Part shown: piece after piece, positions 8,685 through 17,453 of the stretch | How the letters are laid out: every line of letters begins with the position of its first letter | How positions within the stretch are numbered: the stretch's first letter is position 1 | Origin: an uncultured Desulfobacteraceae bacterium | Lineage (GTDB): Bacteria; Desulfobacterota; Desulfobacteria; Desulfobacterales; Desulfobacteraceae | Length of the DNA stretch: 40,607 nucleotides | Assembly: GCA_913041495.1 (NCBI GenBank) | Contig: CAJWHT010000026.1 | Coordinates: 1 to 40,607 of the forward strand | Reading direction: 5' to 3' | The notes under the pieces: model-generated | What the model saw: the letters and a program-made list of their open reading frames with translations, nothing else | Database searches by the model: none | What the model was told of the DNA's origin: nothing | Made by a program: the position numbers and the translations under genes

Positions 8685-10904
8685 TTATTTTAATTTAAAA
8701 ATGCCCAGCACCTCCTGCATATGGGCAGAACGCTCCGCCATTTTATCGTAGGCCCGGGCGGTCTGTCCGGCAATTTCGGCATTCTCCGTCACCGCCTGGG
8801 TCATACGGGATAGTTCTTCGGACACATCTTGAATCTGCCGGGTCTGCTCGGCGGAATACTCGGAGATCCTGGACACCCGGTCATCTGCCTCCCGGACAAT
8901 CTCCGTAATCCGGGACAACGCCTCTGCATTTAATTTGGCATGGTCCACACCGGCATCGATCTCCGATATGGCCTCTTTGATCTGGCTGCTGGTGTCGGCG
9001 GCCGCCTTTCCGCTCCTGTCGGCCAATTCCTTTACTTCCGCTGCCACCACGGCAAATCCCTTGCCCGCCTCTCCGGCCCTGGCCGCCTCAATGGAGGCAT
9101 TCAAAGCCAAAAGCGTGGTCTGGGAGGCAATATCGGTAATCACGCCGATCACATCGGCGACGCTGGCTGACGTAGCCTTGATCTTTTCCATGGAGGCCTG
9201 CATCTCATCCATCTGCTGCTGCCCCTTGAGGACTTCATCAATGGCACGGCCGGATATGGACCGCACCTCTTCGGACTGGGAGGTATTGTCCCTGGCCATC
9301 TTCTGGACCCGGTCCATGGCGGAGGTAAACCCGTCCACGGCCCTGGACTGAGCCTCAGTATTTTCGGACAGCACCCTGGCGGATTCGGATACGGCATCCA
9401 CATCGGTTTTGACCTGCTCGCTTATCTCGATAATCCTGGCAACCGACTGGGCCAGGAGGTCTATGGAGGCGTTCATTCCCGTTTTCAAAGTCCCCAGATC
9501 CCCTTTTTGCTCGCTTGTCATGGACTTGGAAAAATCTCCCTTGGACAGGGCTGTCATGACGGCATTCACTTCCTGGACCGCAGTATCGATGGAGATCAAG
9601 AGGCTGTCAAAGGCGGCAGCGGTTCTGCCCACCTCATCCGTGGACTCAAATCCGGTGCGGATGGAAAAGTCCGATGCGGCTTCAACGGATTCAACTTTTG
9701 TCTGAAGCCGGGTCAGGGCATGGGTGACGGCCACAATGATCAGCATGGCCGCAAGAATCCCGAATATCATGCCGGCCACCACGATCACCGAAATATACAG
9801 CAGGGAACGGGTCACCCCTTCCGCCGCACTGTCCTGAACCCGGGTGTTGATCTGATCACTGAGGGTCAGCCATTCATCCACCGCCTTTTTAACCTGAGCC
9901 GTGGTCGCCGCCATTTCCTGCTTTACTCCGGCGATATGCGCCCCGGACGACAGTGTGCGATCCTTGAGCCGGAACAGACCGCCTTCGGACAGGGCCGTAT
10001 CGGTTAACGCTTTGAAAACAGTTGCCACCTCATTGAAAATCGCTTCATGTTGGGGGTTTTTTATCCGGCGTTTTAACCGTTTCATCCGGGAATTGATTTT
10101 CTTGACAAGACCTTTAAATTCCTCTTCAAGGGCCGCCACATCCTCCTGGGATTCCGTCAGTACCAGTGACCTAACCATATCCTGCAGCCGGATAAAAAAG
10201 GTCCTCAGATTCTGGGCCCGGTACAGCAGGGGCAGGTCTTTGCGGAACAGATCCAGCAACAGGGCCGCCACTTCATTTTTGGTGGCCGTATCTGTCATGG
10301 CCAGTTTCTGGCCATTGTCTTCCTTTGCCCCGATATCGGTCCGGGCGGCATCCAGAAACCGGGTCAACCGCTCATCCAATGTATGGCGGTGGGCATCAAA
10401 GGTCTTCAGCGTTCCGGCAAGTGCGGTCCTATTCTGCACCATGGCCTGCCGGGCTAAGATAACGCCTTCGGACTGGCTGAAAAAATCATTTAAAAGGGCT
10501 TCTAACGTCTGGGTGGTAAGATCTTCTCCTGTCTCTGCCGCGATGCGCGATAGCGTGGCAAGTTCGGTCTCGATCTCTTTGCGCAATGCCGCCAGGCTTG
10601 CTTTACTTTCGTCTATGTCACCTGCATCGGTCTGGAAGAGCAATTGAAGCAGGGCGACCTGGGAGTTGAGGACCCCGCCGGCCAGACGGTTGGCAGCGGT
10701 GTCCAGCGGGGAGGATACATCTGAAATGGTCTCGACCCTGGATTTAATCTGAGTGGTAAAAAATATGCCGGCACCGCCGGCAAACACCATCATAAGAAGA
10801 AGAAAACCAAAGGACAGAACCAGTCGAAGCCGAATACTCATCCGTCCAAGCCGGTTTTCCAGCCCCTTCGGGATGAGTCTAAACAGGATGCCTGAGAGTT
10901 GCAT
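8685..10904 (-). CDS. Methyl-accepting chemotaxis protein
   Basis: The chemoreceptor has 739 residues. It has a first membrane helix at about 28-50, a helical periplasmic sensing domain of roughly 315 residues, a second membrane helix at about 369-393, a HAMP linker to about 445, and the cytoplasmic signalling coiled coil. The highly conserved tip reads [19 protein letters not shown] and [18 protein letters not shown], which contacts CheA and CheW. The protein ends in FKLK without a CheR-binding pentapeptide. The start at 10904 is chosen because AGGAGG lies 6 nt upstream; the alternative ATG at 10919 overlaps that ribosome-binding site. A sigma70-like promoter lies upstream. The ligand cannot be inferred. 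The downstream receiver, HDOD and Fe-S genes on the same strand may form its output pathway. Confidence 0.93.
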   Translation of the reverse strand: MQLSGILFRLIPKGLENRLGRMSIRLRLVLSFGFLLLMMVFAGGAGIFFTTQIKSRVETISDVSSPLDTAANRLAGGVLNSQVALLQLLFQTDAGDIDESKASLAALRKEIETELATLSRIAAETGEDLTTQTLEALLNDFFSQSEGVILARQAMVQNRTALAGTLKTFDAHRHTLDERLTRFLDAARTDIGAKEDNGQKLAMTDTATKNEVAALLLDLFRKDLPLLYRAQNLRTFFIRLQDMVRSLVLTESQEDVAALEEEFKGLVKKINSRMKRLKRRIKNPQHEAIFNEVATVFKALTDTALSEGGLFRLKDRTLSSGAHIAGVKQEMAATTAQVKKAVDEWLTLSDQINTRVQDSAAEGVTRSLLYISVIVVAGMIFGILAAMLIIVAVTHALTRLQTKVESVEAASDFSIRTGFESTDEVGRTAAAFDSLLISIDTAVQEVNAVMTALSKGDFSKSMTSEQKGDLGTLKTGMNASIDLLAQSVARIIEISEQVKTDVDAVSESARVLSENTEAQSRAVDGFTSAMDRVQKMARDNTSQSEEVRSISGRAIDEVLKGQQQMDEMQASMEKIKATSASVADVIGVITDIASQTTLLALNASIEAARAGEAGKGFAVVAAEVKELADRSGKAAADTSSQIKEAISEIDAGVDHAKLNAEALSRITEIVREADDRVSRISEYSAEQTRQIQDVSEELSRMTQAVTENAEIAGQTARAYDKMAERSAHMQEVLGIFKLK

Positions 10905-10963
10905 TGCCACCCTCCTCATCTTAAGATTTTACACCCCCATGAAAGACAGGTGCAGCTTTTTTC

Positions 10964-10993
10964 ACTATAGCGGGTTGGGTCGATGCATGTCAA
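10964..10993 (-). promoter_or_regulatory. Sigma70-type promoter of the chemoreceptor gene
   Basis: On the minus strand TTGACA (10993-10988) is separated by 18 bases from TATAGT (10969-10964). Initiation would fall near 10957, about 53 nt upstream of the chosen start codon. Both boxes are close to consensus. Confidence 0.75.
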
Positions 10994-11041
10994 ATCCGCC
11001 GGAAAAACTTAACGTATGAGATAAGGTGGCCGTATTTTTAA

Positions 11042-11230
11042 TCAATCAAGGCCCATCTGCTTTTCCGCCTCAGCGATCCGGGACTTGAGTTCCGCCTTTT
11101 CCTCGGGTGTCAGATCAGGCCGGGCCAACTGCCTCTGGAGACCCAGAAGGACCATCTCCGCCCGGTAATCATTGCAGGTGTAATTGGCGGTTTTTTGTTC
11201 AGTTTTTTCCATATATTTTTCCGAATCCAT
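11042..11230 (-). CDS. Small charged protein of unknown function
   Basis: This 62-residue, Glu/Lys-rich protein is predicted to be largely helical, with RAEMVLLGLQRQLARPDLT followed by EEKAELKSRIAEAEKQMGL. It begins 3 nt after the stop codon of the rRNA methyltransferase gene and is surely translated from the same message if real. An internal ATG at 11212 is an alternative start. No family is recognised; the helical hairpin suggests a small adaptor. Coding is supported by position, composition and the lack of any competing frame. Confidence 0.55.
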   Translation of the reverse strand: MDSEKYMEKTEQKTANYTCNDYRAEMVLLGLQRQLARPDLTPEEKAELKSRIAEAEKQMGLD

Positions 11231-11233
11231 GTA

Positions 11234-12439
11234 CTAGTAAAGATCGTAACGCACCAGCTTACCGTCTAACCCGCCTATTTTCAGGGGCCGTTTCCAGGAA
11301 GGGGCCAGGGGCACCTTTTTAATGAGTTTGGGCTCGCCAAAATAAACGTAGGCCCGACACCCCTTGCATTTTTCCTTGAGAAAAGTGCCCAGGTCCTTGT
11401 AGAGCTTTCCCATATCCTGGTCTTTGCCCATGCGGATGCCATAGGGCGGGTTGGTGACAATCACTGAATTCTCGATTGGGGGCAATTCCCTGAAATCCGA
11501 CAATGCAATTGGGATATCACCGCCGTAATGCAGCCCCATCAGGTTTGTTTTAACCGCATCCACAGAGGATTGCGCCACGTCGCTGCCCCGGATCAGCCCC
11601 TGGGGAAGCGGACGGATCTCAGCCTTTGCTCCGGCCAATACCCGCTCCCAGAGCTGGGCATCAAAATCAGGCAGCCGCTCAAAACCGAAATGCTCCCTGA
11701 AAACCTGGGCAGGGATCCGGCAATAGTGCATCAACGCCTCACAGAGCAGGGTGCCGGAGCCGCACATGGGGTCGTACAGGGGGCGCTCGCCGTTCCACTC
11801 ACTCAATGCGATGATGCCGGCCGCCACGGTTTCCTGCATGGGGGCGGAGACCCTTGCCTCCCGGTATCCCCGCTTGTGCAGGGCACCGCCGGAGGCGTCT
11901 ATTGAGAGGGTGGCCTTATCCCGGTGGATGTGAAGGCTGACGGTGATCCAGGGATTTTCCGCATCCACGGAGGGCCGCCGGTTGGTCCGGTCCCGGAAAT
12001 AGTCGGCAATGGCGTCCTTTACCCGAAGGCCTGCAAAATTGGAATGGGTGATCTGGGACTCGGACACATTGGCCACCACGGAAAACGTCTTTTTTGGTGT
12101 GAGGAACTCCTCCCACCGGATGCTTTTGGCCGCCTTGTACAACCCGTCCTTATCCGTGCATTCAAACTCCGCAAGAGGAGCCAGCACCCGGGAGATCAAC
12201 CGCGCCTTATAATTTATCTTATAAAACACGGATTTTTCCGCCCGGAACCATACCCCTCGAAATACGAATTTCAGATCCTCAGCCCCCAGGGCCCGCAGCT
12301 CGTCGGCCGCAAGTTCCTTTACACTTTCCGCCACCTGGGCAAAATACCGGGATTCTTTTTCATATACATATTCAAGCTTTGCCAGCTTGCGGGTCTTACC
12401 CCTGCCCTTCTGGAGTATTGATCTTTTTTCTGTGCTCAC
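11234..12439 (-). CDS. THUMP-domain class I RNA methyltransferase (RlmL-type)
   Basis: The 401-residue product has an N-terminal THUMP-type RNA-binding region (about 30-170, with FRGVWFRAEKSVFYKINYKAR) and a C-terminal Rossmann methyltransferase domain. The SAM site is in DPMCGSGTLLCEA (about 235), and the catalytic NPPYG motif of N2-guanine methylation follows at about 338. This matches the RlmL/YpsC family that makes m2G in 23S rRNA (G2445 in E. coli). E. coli RlmL is fused to RlmK; this protein is the shorter single-domain form. The start is GTG at 12439, with AAGGA about 9 nt upstream. A small 62-residue gene follows directly. The target base is inferred from the family only. Confidence 0.88.
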   Translation of the reverse strand: MSTEKRSILQKGRGKTRKLAKLEYVYEKESRYFAQVAESVKELAADELRALGAEDLKFVFRGVWFRAEKSVFYKINYKARLISRVLAPLAEFECTDKDGLYKAAKSIRWEEFLTPKKTFSVVANVSESQITHSNFAGLRVKDAIADYFRDRTNRRPSVDAENPWITVSLHIHRDKATLSIDASGGALHKRGYREARVSAPMQETVAAGIIALSEWNGERPLYDPMCGSGTLLCEALMHYCRIPAQVFREHFGFERLPDFDAQLWERVLAGAKAEIRPLPQGLIRGSDVAQSSVDAVKTNLMGLHYGGDIPIALSDFRELPPIENSVIVTNPPYGIRMGKDQDMGKLYKDLGTFLKEKCKGCRAYVYFGEPKLIKKVPLAPSWKRPLKIGGLDGKLVRYDLY

Positions 12440-12735
12440 CGTCTTATATCCTTAATAAAAGAAACAATTTCAAACTTTCCTTTATACCAAATTTTCACCT
12501 GATTTTAAATCTATTCCGTGTCTTCATATTAAGAAAACATATTTTGTTCCGACCGATCCTTTAATGATTTATTACAAATCTGGAATTAAAAACCACACAC
12601 ATTTGTGGGCATCCCCGGCGATCCCGCCAGGGCACAGGGCTGAAAAGGCGACTACGCAAGGCATTTGGAATGCTCTCCGGATGTTGGCATTGTACTTGCT
12701 ATTGTTCATAGCTTATTCCATTAAGGAGGAAGCAC
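12440..12735. other. Divergent regulatory region between methyltransferase and Nif11-like gene
   Basis: This AT-rich stretch separates two divergent genes. It holds the sigma54-type promoter at 12684-12700 and no gene. A segment at about 12572-12588 (CAAATCTGGAATTAAA) resembles half of the large palindrome upstream of nifH (CAAAATTGGAATAAA). No TGT-N10-ACA NifA-type site was found here. Confidence 0.5.
12684..12700 (+). promoter_or_regulatory. Strong sigma54 (-24/-12) promoter of the Nif11-like gene
   Basis: TTGGCAT-TGTAC-TTGCT matches the sigma54 consensus TTGGCAC-N5-TTGCT at all but one position. GG (12686-12687) and GC (12698-12699) are 10 bases apart. The start of transcription would be near 12711, and the gene begins at 12736 behind AAGGAGGAAG. 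Of the sigma54-type sites in the window this is the closest to consensus. Confidence 0.8.
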
Positions 12736-13017
12736 ATGACCATTGGAAATGCATTGACCTTTATAAAAATCGGGCAAAAAGACGGAGAACTGAGGCGCAG
12801 GCTGGTAAAAACCAACAGCCGGGAAGAACTTGAAGACTTCCTTTTACAACAAAACCTGAAGTTTACCCCGGAGGAGTTTGAAGAGGCCTACTCCCTGAGC
12901 CTTTTCAAGTGCAGCGAACACGGGGATGCACAAGCATTAATGGCCTTCAGGTTATGGTGGACCCTGCTGGTTCGAAGTTCCGCTTACCCCCAGCCGGTGG
13001 CGGAGGAGGAACGATGA
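12736..13017 (+). CDS. Nif11-like domain protein
   Basis: The product has 93 residues. The first 55 or so follow the Nif11 (PF07862 / TIGR03798-type) pattern: an MTIGNALTFIKIGQKDGELRR opening helix, a short turn with SREELEDFL, then LKFTPEEFEEAY as the second helix. Nif11 domains occur both as small proteins in diazotrophs, where their role is unknown, and as leaders of ribosomally made peptides. Here there is no double-Gly leader cleavage site, no Cys-rich core (only one Cys, C59) and no modifying enzyme, so the free-standing nif-associated type is more likely. A near-consensus sigma54 promoter and a strong AAGGAGG ribosome-binding site precede it. The stop codon overlaps the next start (ATGA). 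It is about 5.6 kb from nifH and probably part of the nitrogen-fixation regulon by inference. Confidence 0.7.
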   Translation: MTIGNALTFIKIGQKDGELRRRLVKTNSREELEDFLLQQNLKFTPEEFEEAYSLSLFKCSEHGDAQALMAFRLWWTLLVRSSAYPQPVAEEER

Positions 13018-13424
13018 ATCTTCAGATAGAATCCTCTATCCCCGAAATGCCGGACTGGCAAACCTGGATGAGGAACGGAAACCAGTATTTTAAAGCCGCC
13101 TGTCCGGAAGGCAAAGGCAGCCGTTTCTCAGCGGACCTGCAGTACAATCTGCTGTCCATGTCCCTGGAAGGGTACGTCATGGCCATATCTGGTTATCACA
13201 ATTGCCTGCCGTACAACCATACGTTTACGGATCTCATGTCGGCCCTAGAACGCATCATCCCCCTGGACCCGGATCTCAAATCCCGGATTCTCCGGCATGA
13301 AAGCATTCAGGATATCTGCTCCATTGAAAACTACCACCGCAGCCATCCCACAGAGGATGCCCTGGCAGACCTGAGATCCGCCGTTGCTGATATAGGGGAA
13401 CTGGCCCGGGAGATTTGTACCTGA
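13014..13424 (+). CDS. Small helical protein, HEPN-like, coupled to the Nif11-like gene
   Basis: This 136-residue, all-helical protein overlaps the preceding gene by four bases (ATGA), so its translation is coupled. GAGGAACG upstream acts as ribosome-binding site and fixes the start at 13014. The pattern (DWQTWMRNGNQYFKAA, then LQYNLLSMSLEGYVMAI, then HTFTDLMSALERIIPLD and a C-terminal helix) resembles HEPN-fold proteins. I see no clear catalytic R-x4-6-H motif, so RNase activity should not be assumed. The pairing suggests that it acts together with the Nif11-like protein in nitrogen fixation. It ends one base before the convergent membrane protease gene. Family assignment is tentative. Confidence 0.6.
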   Translation: MNLQIESSIPEMPDWQTWMRNGNQYFKAACPEGKGSRFSADLQYNLLSMSLEGYVMAISGYHNCLPYNHTFTDLMSALERIIPLDPDLKSRILRHESIQDICSIENYHRSHPTEDALADLRSAVADIGELAREICT

Positions 13425-13425
13425 G

Positions 13426-14322
13426 TCAGAGCGTAACCCGCCACAGGATCAATCCGGTCATCACGGCGGAAAAGACGAGCATTGGTATGATCTCTGCGCT
13501 TGTCAGCCGGCGCATCTTGGGATACCTGTGCATCATGACGGCCAGAAAAACAATTGCGACAAAGGGCAGGGCCGGAATAAAGGCGCCGGAAACCTTGGCC
13601 AGGAGCAGGGCCAGAATCAGGCCTGCACAGGAAACCGGAAACGTCAGCCAGAAGCGCCAGTTGCCCGCTGCACTTTGGCGGGCAGGACGGACCAAGGCGT
13701 CATCCATGCCGAACTTCCAGGCCGCGGCAGAGAGAAACACAACAATCACCCAGTCAGAGATCCCGAACACCGGCATTAATTGCCCGGGGATCGCGATCTT
13801 TACCAGCAGAAAGTCCACAAACGGCGGCAGGCCGACTTCTCCCCCGGTGTAATAGGCGGCTAAACTATCGGAAAATTCCTTGGTGGGGCCGGCTGTGACG
13901 CTGATCATATCGGCCAGGGCGGCCACCAGGCAAAGGGGCATAATTTCCGCCGGCCGCTTCAGCGGAAAGACCATCCAGAACCCGAGGATAGAGGCAAAAA
14001 AAAGGAGGTTGGCAGTGGCGATGACGGCCAGCATATCATACGTGAGGCCGGTGACGGCCTCAAACGCATAGACGGAAAAAAACACGGCCAGGGTTATTGC
14101 CAGCAAAAAAATTCTGAACAGGTGCCTGTCACCGATGGCAGGCTCCACCCGTTTAGCGTAAAACCGAAGCAGGCCAAGCGCGGCAAAAAGGGCCGCTGCC
14201 ATGGATAAAAGCACCAGCGGAAGATACAGCCCCCCTTGAGCCGGCACCAGGTACCCGGACAGATAAATCCCGAAGGAAGCCAGGCACCAGGCCAGGTAAA
14301 CGAATATGATATTACGAATCAT
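13426..14322 (-). CDS. Presenilin-like (A22-type) intramembrane aspartyl protease homologue
   Basis: This 298-residue protein has about nine membrane helices: about 2-24, 33-52, 68-88, 94-118, 124-143, 184-203, 224-242, 249-265 and 278-295. Three features recall presenilin and archaeal PSH proteases. D138 lies in LADMISV, like the YDxISV motif. D190 lies at the start of a helix in GISD, like GxGD. A PALP tetrapeptide at 250-253 lies two helices later. The two Asp residues are 52 apart, as expected. The second motif has Ser for Gly (GxSD) and the first lacks Tyr, so it is divergent and activity is unproven. ATG 14322 has AAGGAGG 9 nt upstream. It is the last gene of a surE - MFS - DUF4438 run and is 30 nt from DUF4438. 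An unrelated polytopic protein is the alternative. Confidence 0.62.
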   Translation of the reverse strand: MIRNIIFVYLAWCLASFGIYLSGYLVPAQGGLYLPLVLLSMAAALFAALGLLRFYAKRVEPAIGDRHLFRIFLLAITLAVFFSVYAFEAVTGLTYDMLAVIATANLLFFASILGFWMVFPLKRPAEIMPLCLVAALADMISVTAGPTKEFSDSLAAYYTGGEVGLPPFVDFLLVKIAIPGQLMPVFGISDWVIVVFLSAAAWKFGMDDALVRPARQSAAGNWRFWLTFPVSCAGLILALLLAKVSGAFIPALPFVAIVFLAVMMHRYPKMRRLTSAEIIPMLVFSAVMTGLILWRVTL

Positions 14323-14352
14323 TCGACCGAGCCTCCTTCAGGCGGTCATCCT

Positions 14353-15249
14353 TTAACTTACCCGGGTGCCGATACCGAGAACATCAGCGATGTTGGCAGC
14401 AGGATCTATCACCGGTTCAATCAGGCTTTTGGGACAGGTCATAACGGTTGAAATGCCCGGGCCGTGGCCGGCCAGAAGGCAGTCGGAATGTACCACCACC
14501 CCGATACTTACCGCCCCCTGGACAAAGGCCCTGCCATAAGAGTTGTCGTGGTCCATCAGGGCGACGAAATCCCCGAACCGCATCTTATCCAAATCGTACT
14601 TCTTGACGGTGTCGGGATCAGAGGTCATGACGTCGTAATCTCCGGCAGCCACATGGGCCCGGCCCACACCGGATCCCATGCAGGGGGCCGGCACCTTTGT
14701 TGTGACCGGGACCCGAAGCTTGCCATCGCCGGTTTCCGTAATGGTCATCTTTTCCAGCAGCGCCGGGTCCAGGTTGAACAATTTGATTGCCGGATAATCT
14801 GTTAGGGCCAGACCCTGCCCCCGGGCACGGATCTGGATCTTATCGTCGTAGGTCATCTTCTCTTTGATCTCTTTGGGAAAATCGACAATGATGTGTTCCG
14901 ATCCGCCGTGGTGGCCGATGACAACCCCCTTTTCCCCCTTGGCGTCCCCGGAAACGATGATGGCTTCATTGCCGATGCAGGACAGGATTTGAAGGGAGGT
15001 GTTGGGAAATTCGTTGGGTTTTTCCGCATTGGCCGTGCAGGAGACGCCGGGCTCGATATGGTCACCGGCCAGGCCGAAGGCGGGATCTCCCACCTGGACG
15101 TTGAGGGTGATCCCCCCGATGCCGGGCATCAGAAACGGAGTACCCCGGTGATCCACTTTCCAGCCCAGGCCCACCCGCGGCATACCGGGTTTGCAGGCCA
15201 GAAACATTTCCACCACACGATCCTGATTCGTTTTTAAAGTATTTGACAT
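14353..15249 (-). CDS. DUF4438 family protein
   Basis: The 298-residue cytoplasmic protein matches my recollection of the DUF4438 family (Thermotoga TM1086-like, beta-rich). Conserved-looking stretches are [59 protein letters not shown] and [14 protein letters not shown]. No biochemical role is established to my knowledge; the His, Asp and Cys-rich conserved loops suggest metal or ligand binding. The start at 15249 follows a GGGGGA ribosome-binding site. It lies 11 nt after the MFS transporter gene and 30 nt before the presenilin-like gene, all on one strand. Confidence 0.72.
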   Translation of the reverse strand: MSNTLKTNQDRVVEMFLACKPGMPRVGLGWKVDHRGTPFLMPGIGGITLNVQVGDPAFGLAGDHIEPGVSCTANAEKPNEFPNTSLQILSCIGNEAIIVSGDAKGEKGVVIGHHGGSEHIIVDFPKEIKEKMTYDDKIQIRARGQGLALTDYPAIKLFNLDPALLEKMTITETGDGKLRVPVTTKVPAPCMGSGVGRAHVAAGDYDVMTSDPDTVKKYDLDKMRFGDFVALMDHDNSYGRAFVQGAVSIGVVVHSDCLLAGHGPGISTVMTCPKSLIEPVIDPAANIADVLGIGTRVS

Positions 15250-15260
15250 GAAAGTCCCCC

Positions 15261-16460
15261 TTATGCATTATCACCGGCGATGCCGGATGTTGTCTTCTGT
15301 ATTCTTCGCTTCAGTGTAAATAAAAATGGTATGGCTGTAAATCCGATTGCCGCCGCGATGATAAACATGGCTTCCATACCGAAGGCATCCCCCAGGGCGC
15401 CGACCACGACCACAGCCAGGGAACGCACGGCAAAGGAAGTCATCATGAACAATCCGTTGGCGGCGGAAGGGTTGTTTACGGCACGTTCCTGGATCAGGGC
15501 CAGCATCACCGGGGTGGTGGACAATACCGTGAACCCGGTGACAAGGAGCCACAGTACCTGAAAGATACCGGAGGTAAGTATAAATAAAAGGATGGCCACA
15601 GGAGCCGTGATCAATGCCCAGAACAGCACCCGCTGCCGCCCCAGACGGTCGGACAGGGTGCCTGCGGAAAGCACCCCGGCCACCCCCAGCGCCTCATACA
15701 ATGCCAGGGCAGCGCCCCCCATCCAGAGGCTCTCGGTTTTCTGCTCCACATACACCGTAAGAAACACGCCCATGGCACCGTGCATGCAGGCCCGGGCCGT
15801 GAGAATGGCAGCCAGGGGCTCCAGCACATGGCGGATCTCCAGATAAGCGGCCTTTAACGAACCCTTCCGCTTGATGGCGGTCTTTTCCCCGGCCCGCTCC
15901 AGGGTCAGATAAAGGACGACGGAGGTGATCACGGCAAGGACAAGAACGTAATGAAACTGCCCCAGCCCCAGGAGGGACACGGCACCGACGGCCACCATGG
16001 GCCCAAGTGTCCTGGCAAGCTCCCCGCCGGTCATAAAAAAACTCATGCCCCGCCCCTTGAAATCCCCGGCATATCTGGCAATGAGCACCGGGGAAGGCAC
16101 GTGAAACAGGGCCACGGATATACCGGTGATAAATACCAGGACCAGCAACATTCCGTAGGTCGGGGCCAGCCCCAGCAAACTCATGGGGATTGCCGTCATG
16201 GTGGGGGCCAGGATCACCAGCCACCGGGCCAGTCCCCGGTTGTCCGCAAACAGCCCGATAAAGGGATTGAGCAGTGCCGGGATCTGCATCACTGTGGACA
16301 GCAGCCCGGCTTGGCTAAGAGACAGGGACAACTTTTCAATGATCAGGGGCAACAGCGGGGACAGAAAACTGGTGTATAGATCATGGACAAAATGGGCCGT
16401 TGAAACCAGGGTTACCCGGGCGCTGTCAAAGGCCTTGCCCGGGGCGTGTGTGGCCGGCAT
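15261..16460 (-). CDS. MFS transporter, fosmidomycin-resistance-like
   Basis: The 399-residue, 12-helix permease opens with a soluble tail and [21 protein letters not shown], close to the start of Fsr-type drug exporters. It has the usual loop 2-3 (GLFADNRG), a [24 protein letters not shown] segment typical of the Fsr subfamily, and a second-half loop LSDRLGRQR. Its likely role is proton-driven export of a small anionic or drug-like compound; the substrate is unknown. Its ATG shares one base with the stop codon of surE (TGATG), so the two are translationally coupled. DUF4438 follows by 11 nt. Confidence 0.8.
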   Translation of the reverse strand: MPATHAPGKAFDSARVTLVSTAHFVHDLYTSFLSPLLPLIIEKLSLSLSQAGLLSTVMQIPALLNPFIGLFADNRGLARWLVILAPTMTAIPMSLLGLAPTYGMLLVLVFITGISVALFHVPSPVLIARYAGDFKGRGMSFFMTGGELARTLGPMVAVGAVSLLGLGQFHYVLVLAVITSVVLYLTLERAGEKTAIKRKGSLKAAYLEIRHVLEPLAAILTARACMHGAMGVFLTVYVEQKTESLWMGGAALALYEALGVAGVLSAGTLSDRLGRQRVLFWALITAPVAILLFILTSGIFQVLWLLVTGFTVLSTTPVMLALIQERAVNNPSAANGLFMMTSFAVRSLAVVVVGALGDAFGMEAMFIIAAAIGFTAIPFLFTLKRRIQKTTSGIAGDNA

Positions 16461-17209
16461 CAGAATCCTGCCTCTTCAAGTTCCGACATGAGGGAATAGG
16501 CCGTCATATCGCATTGGATGGGCGTGATGGAGATGTAATTTTCCAGCAGGGCGTCATTGTCCGTCCCTTTACCGGGGCGTACCGGTACCATGCCGCCGTA
16601 CCAGTAATAGAGCTTTTTCCGGGGATCCTCCCGCCGGTGAAATTCATTGGACAGGTTGTTGTCCGCCTGTTTGGTGATACGCACGCCCTTGACGTCGCTG
16701 ATGGGAATGCAGGGCCCGTTAACGTTGAGAAACACCCCCTGCGGCAACCCCATGGTGCAGGTTTTCACTACCAGAGAGCCCATATAGGCCGCCATCCCGT
16801 CAAAATCCATAATGTCTCCGTACTGAAGGGAGACCGCTATGGCGGCAACACCGTTGATAGAAGCTTCTCTGGCCGCACCGGCCGTTCCGGAGTAGTTGAT
16901 ATTCACCCCGGTGTTGGACCCTGAGTTTATCCCGGAAATCACCAGGTCCGGCATTCCATCGCACAGATCGAACAGCCCCAGCTTAACGCAATCCGCCGGG
17001 GTGCCGTTCACGGCATAGCCTTTTCCGCCACCGTTCAGCGCCACCCGGTCGTACCGCAGGGGCTGGTTCAGGGTAATCCCGTGGCCAATGGCGCTGCGCT
17101 CCCGGTCGGGAGCCACCAGAATCACTTCATGTTCGGGGGCAAGGGCCCGGTATAGCGCCAGGATGCCCGGCGCCCGGTATCCGTCATCGTTGGTCAACAA
17201 TATTTTCAT
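16460..17209 (-). CDS. surE: 5'/3'-nucleotidase SurE
   Basis: The 249-residue protein has the full SurE signature: MKILLTNDDG with metal ligands D8 and D9, then S39 (DRERSAIGHG) and N95 (SGINSGSNTG). It removes phosphate from nucleoside 5'- and 3'-monophosphates using a divalent metal in the cytoplasm. Length is normal for the family. In many Proteobacteria surE lies next to pcm and rpoS or nlpD; here it instead heads a run with an MFS exporter, DUF4438 and the presenilin-like gene. A sigma70-type promoter lies at 17277-17306. The start codon is preceded by a weak GGAAA. Confidence 0.95.
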   Translation of the reverse strand: MKILLTNDDGYRAPGILALYRALAPEHEVILVAPDRERSAIGHGITLNQPLRYDRVALNGGGKGYAVNGTPADCVKLGLFDLCDGMPDLVISGINSGSNTGVNINYSGTAGAAREASINGVAAIAVSLQYGDIMDFDGMAAYMGSLVVKTCTMGLPQGVFLNVNGPCIPISDVKGVRITKQADNNLSNEFHRREDPRKKLYYWYGGMVPVRPGKGTDNDALLENYISITPIQCDMTAYSLMSELEEAGF

Positions 17210-17276
17210 AAGATTTCCGAACTCTTCATTTACGTAAAATCAATTGACAGTGCCGAAGGGCACAGCGTATTCGCAG

Positions 17277-17306
17277 ACTCTAGTGGATATTGGCCATAAA
17301 AGTCAA
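17277..17306 (-). promoter_or_regulatory. Sigma70-type promoter of the surE operon
   Basis: On the minus strand TTGACT (17306-17301) and TAGAGT (17282-17277) are 18 bases apart. This is the only good promoter found for the four genes surE to the presenilin-like protease, whose gaps never exceed 30 nt. A small GTGCC-GAAG-GGCAC hairpin follows in the leader at 17250-17263. Confidence 0.65.
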
Positions 17307-17318
17307 GGCAAACCCGAC

Positions 17319-17347
17319 TTGTGTTTATCACCATGAACCTTTAAAAT
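17319..17347 (+). promoter_or_regulatory. Weak sigma70-type promoter candidate of the GNAT gene
   Basis: TTGTGT (17319-17324) and TAAAAT (17342-17347) are separated by 17 bases. The -35 box is poor and the leader would be about 100 nt, so this is a tentative call. Confidence 0.35.
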
Positions 17348-17453
17348 GAGCCTTCATCAGGGCTTGCACCGGGAGAAAATCAGCGTGATACCGGTTTATG
17401 ATGCCTGAAAAAAACAAGACCACACCAAAACTTCATTATCTCAAGGATACGCC

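Noticed and set aside
12625-12680. Resemblance to a c-di-GMP-I (GEMM) riboswitch: GCACAGGGC then ACGCAAGGC.
   Set aside because: The GGTAGC/GGGTT half and the tetraloop receptor are missing, and the segment lies upstream of the predicted sigma54 transcription start, so it would not be in the message.
12736-13017. Nif11-like gene as a ribosomal peptide precursor.
   Set aside because: No double-Gly cleavage site, no Cys/Ser/Thr-rich core and no modifying enzyme or exporter nearby on the same strand.
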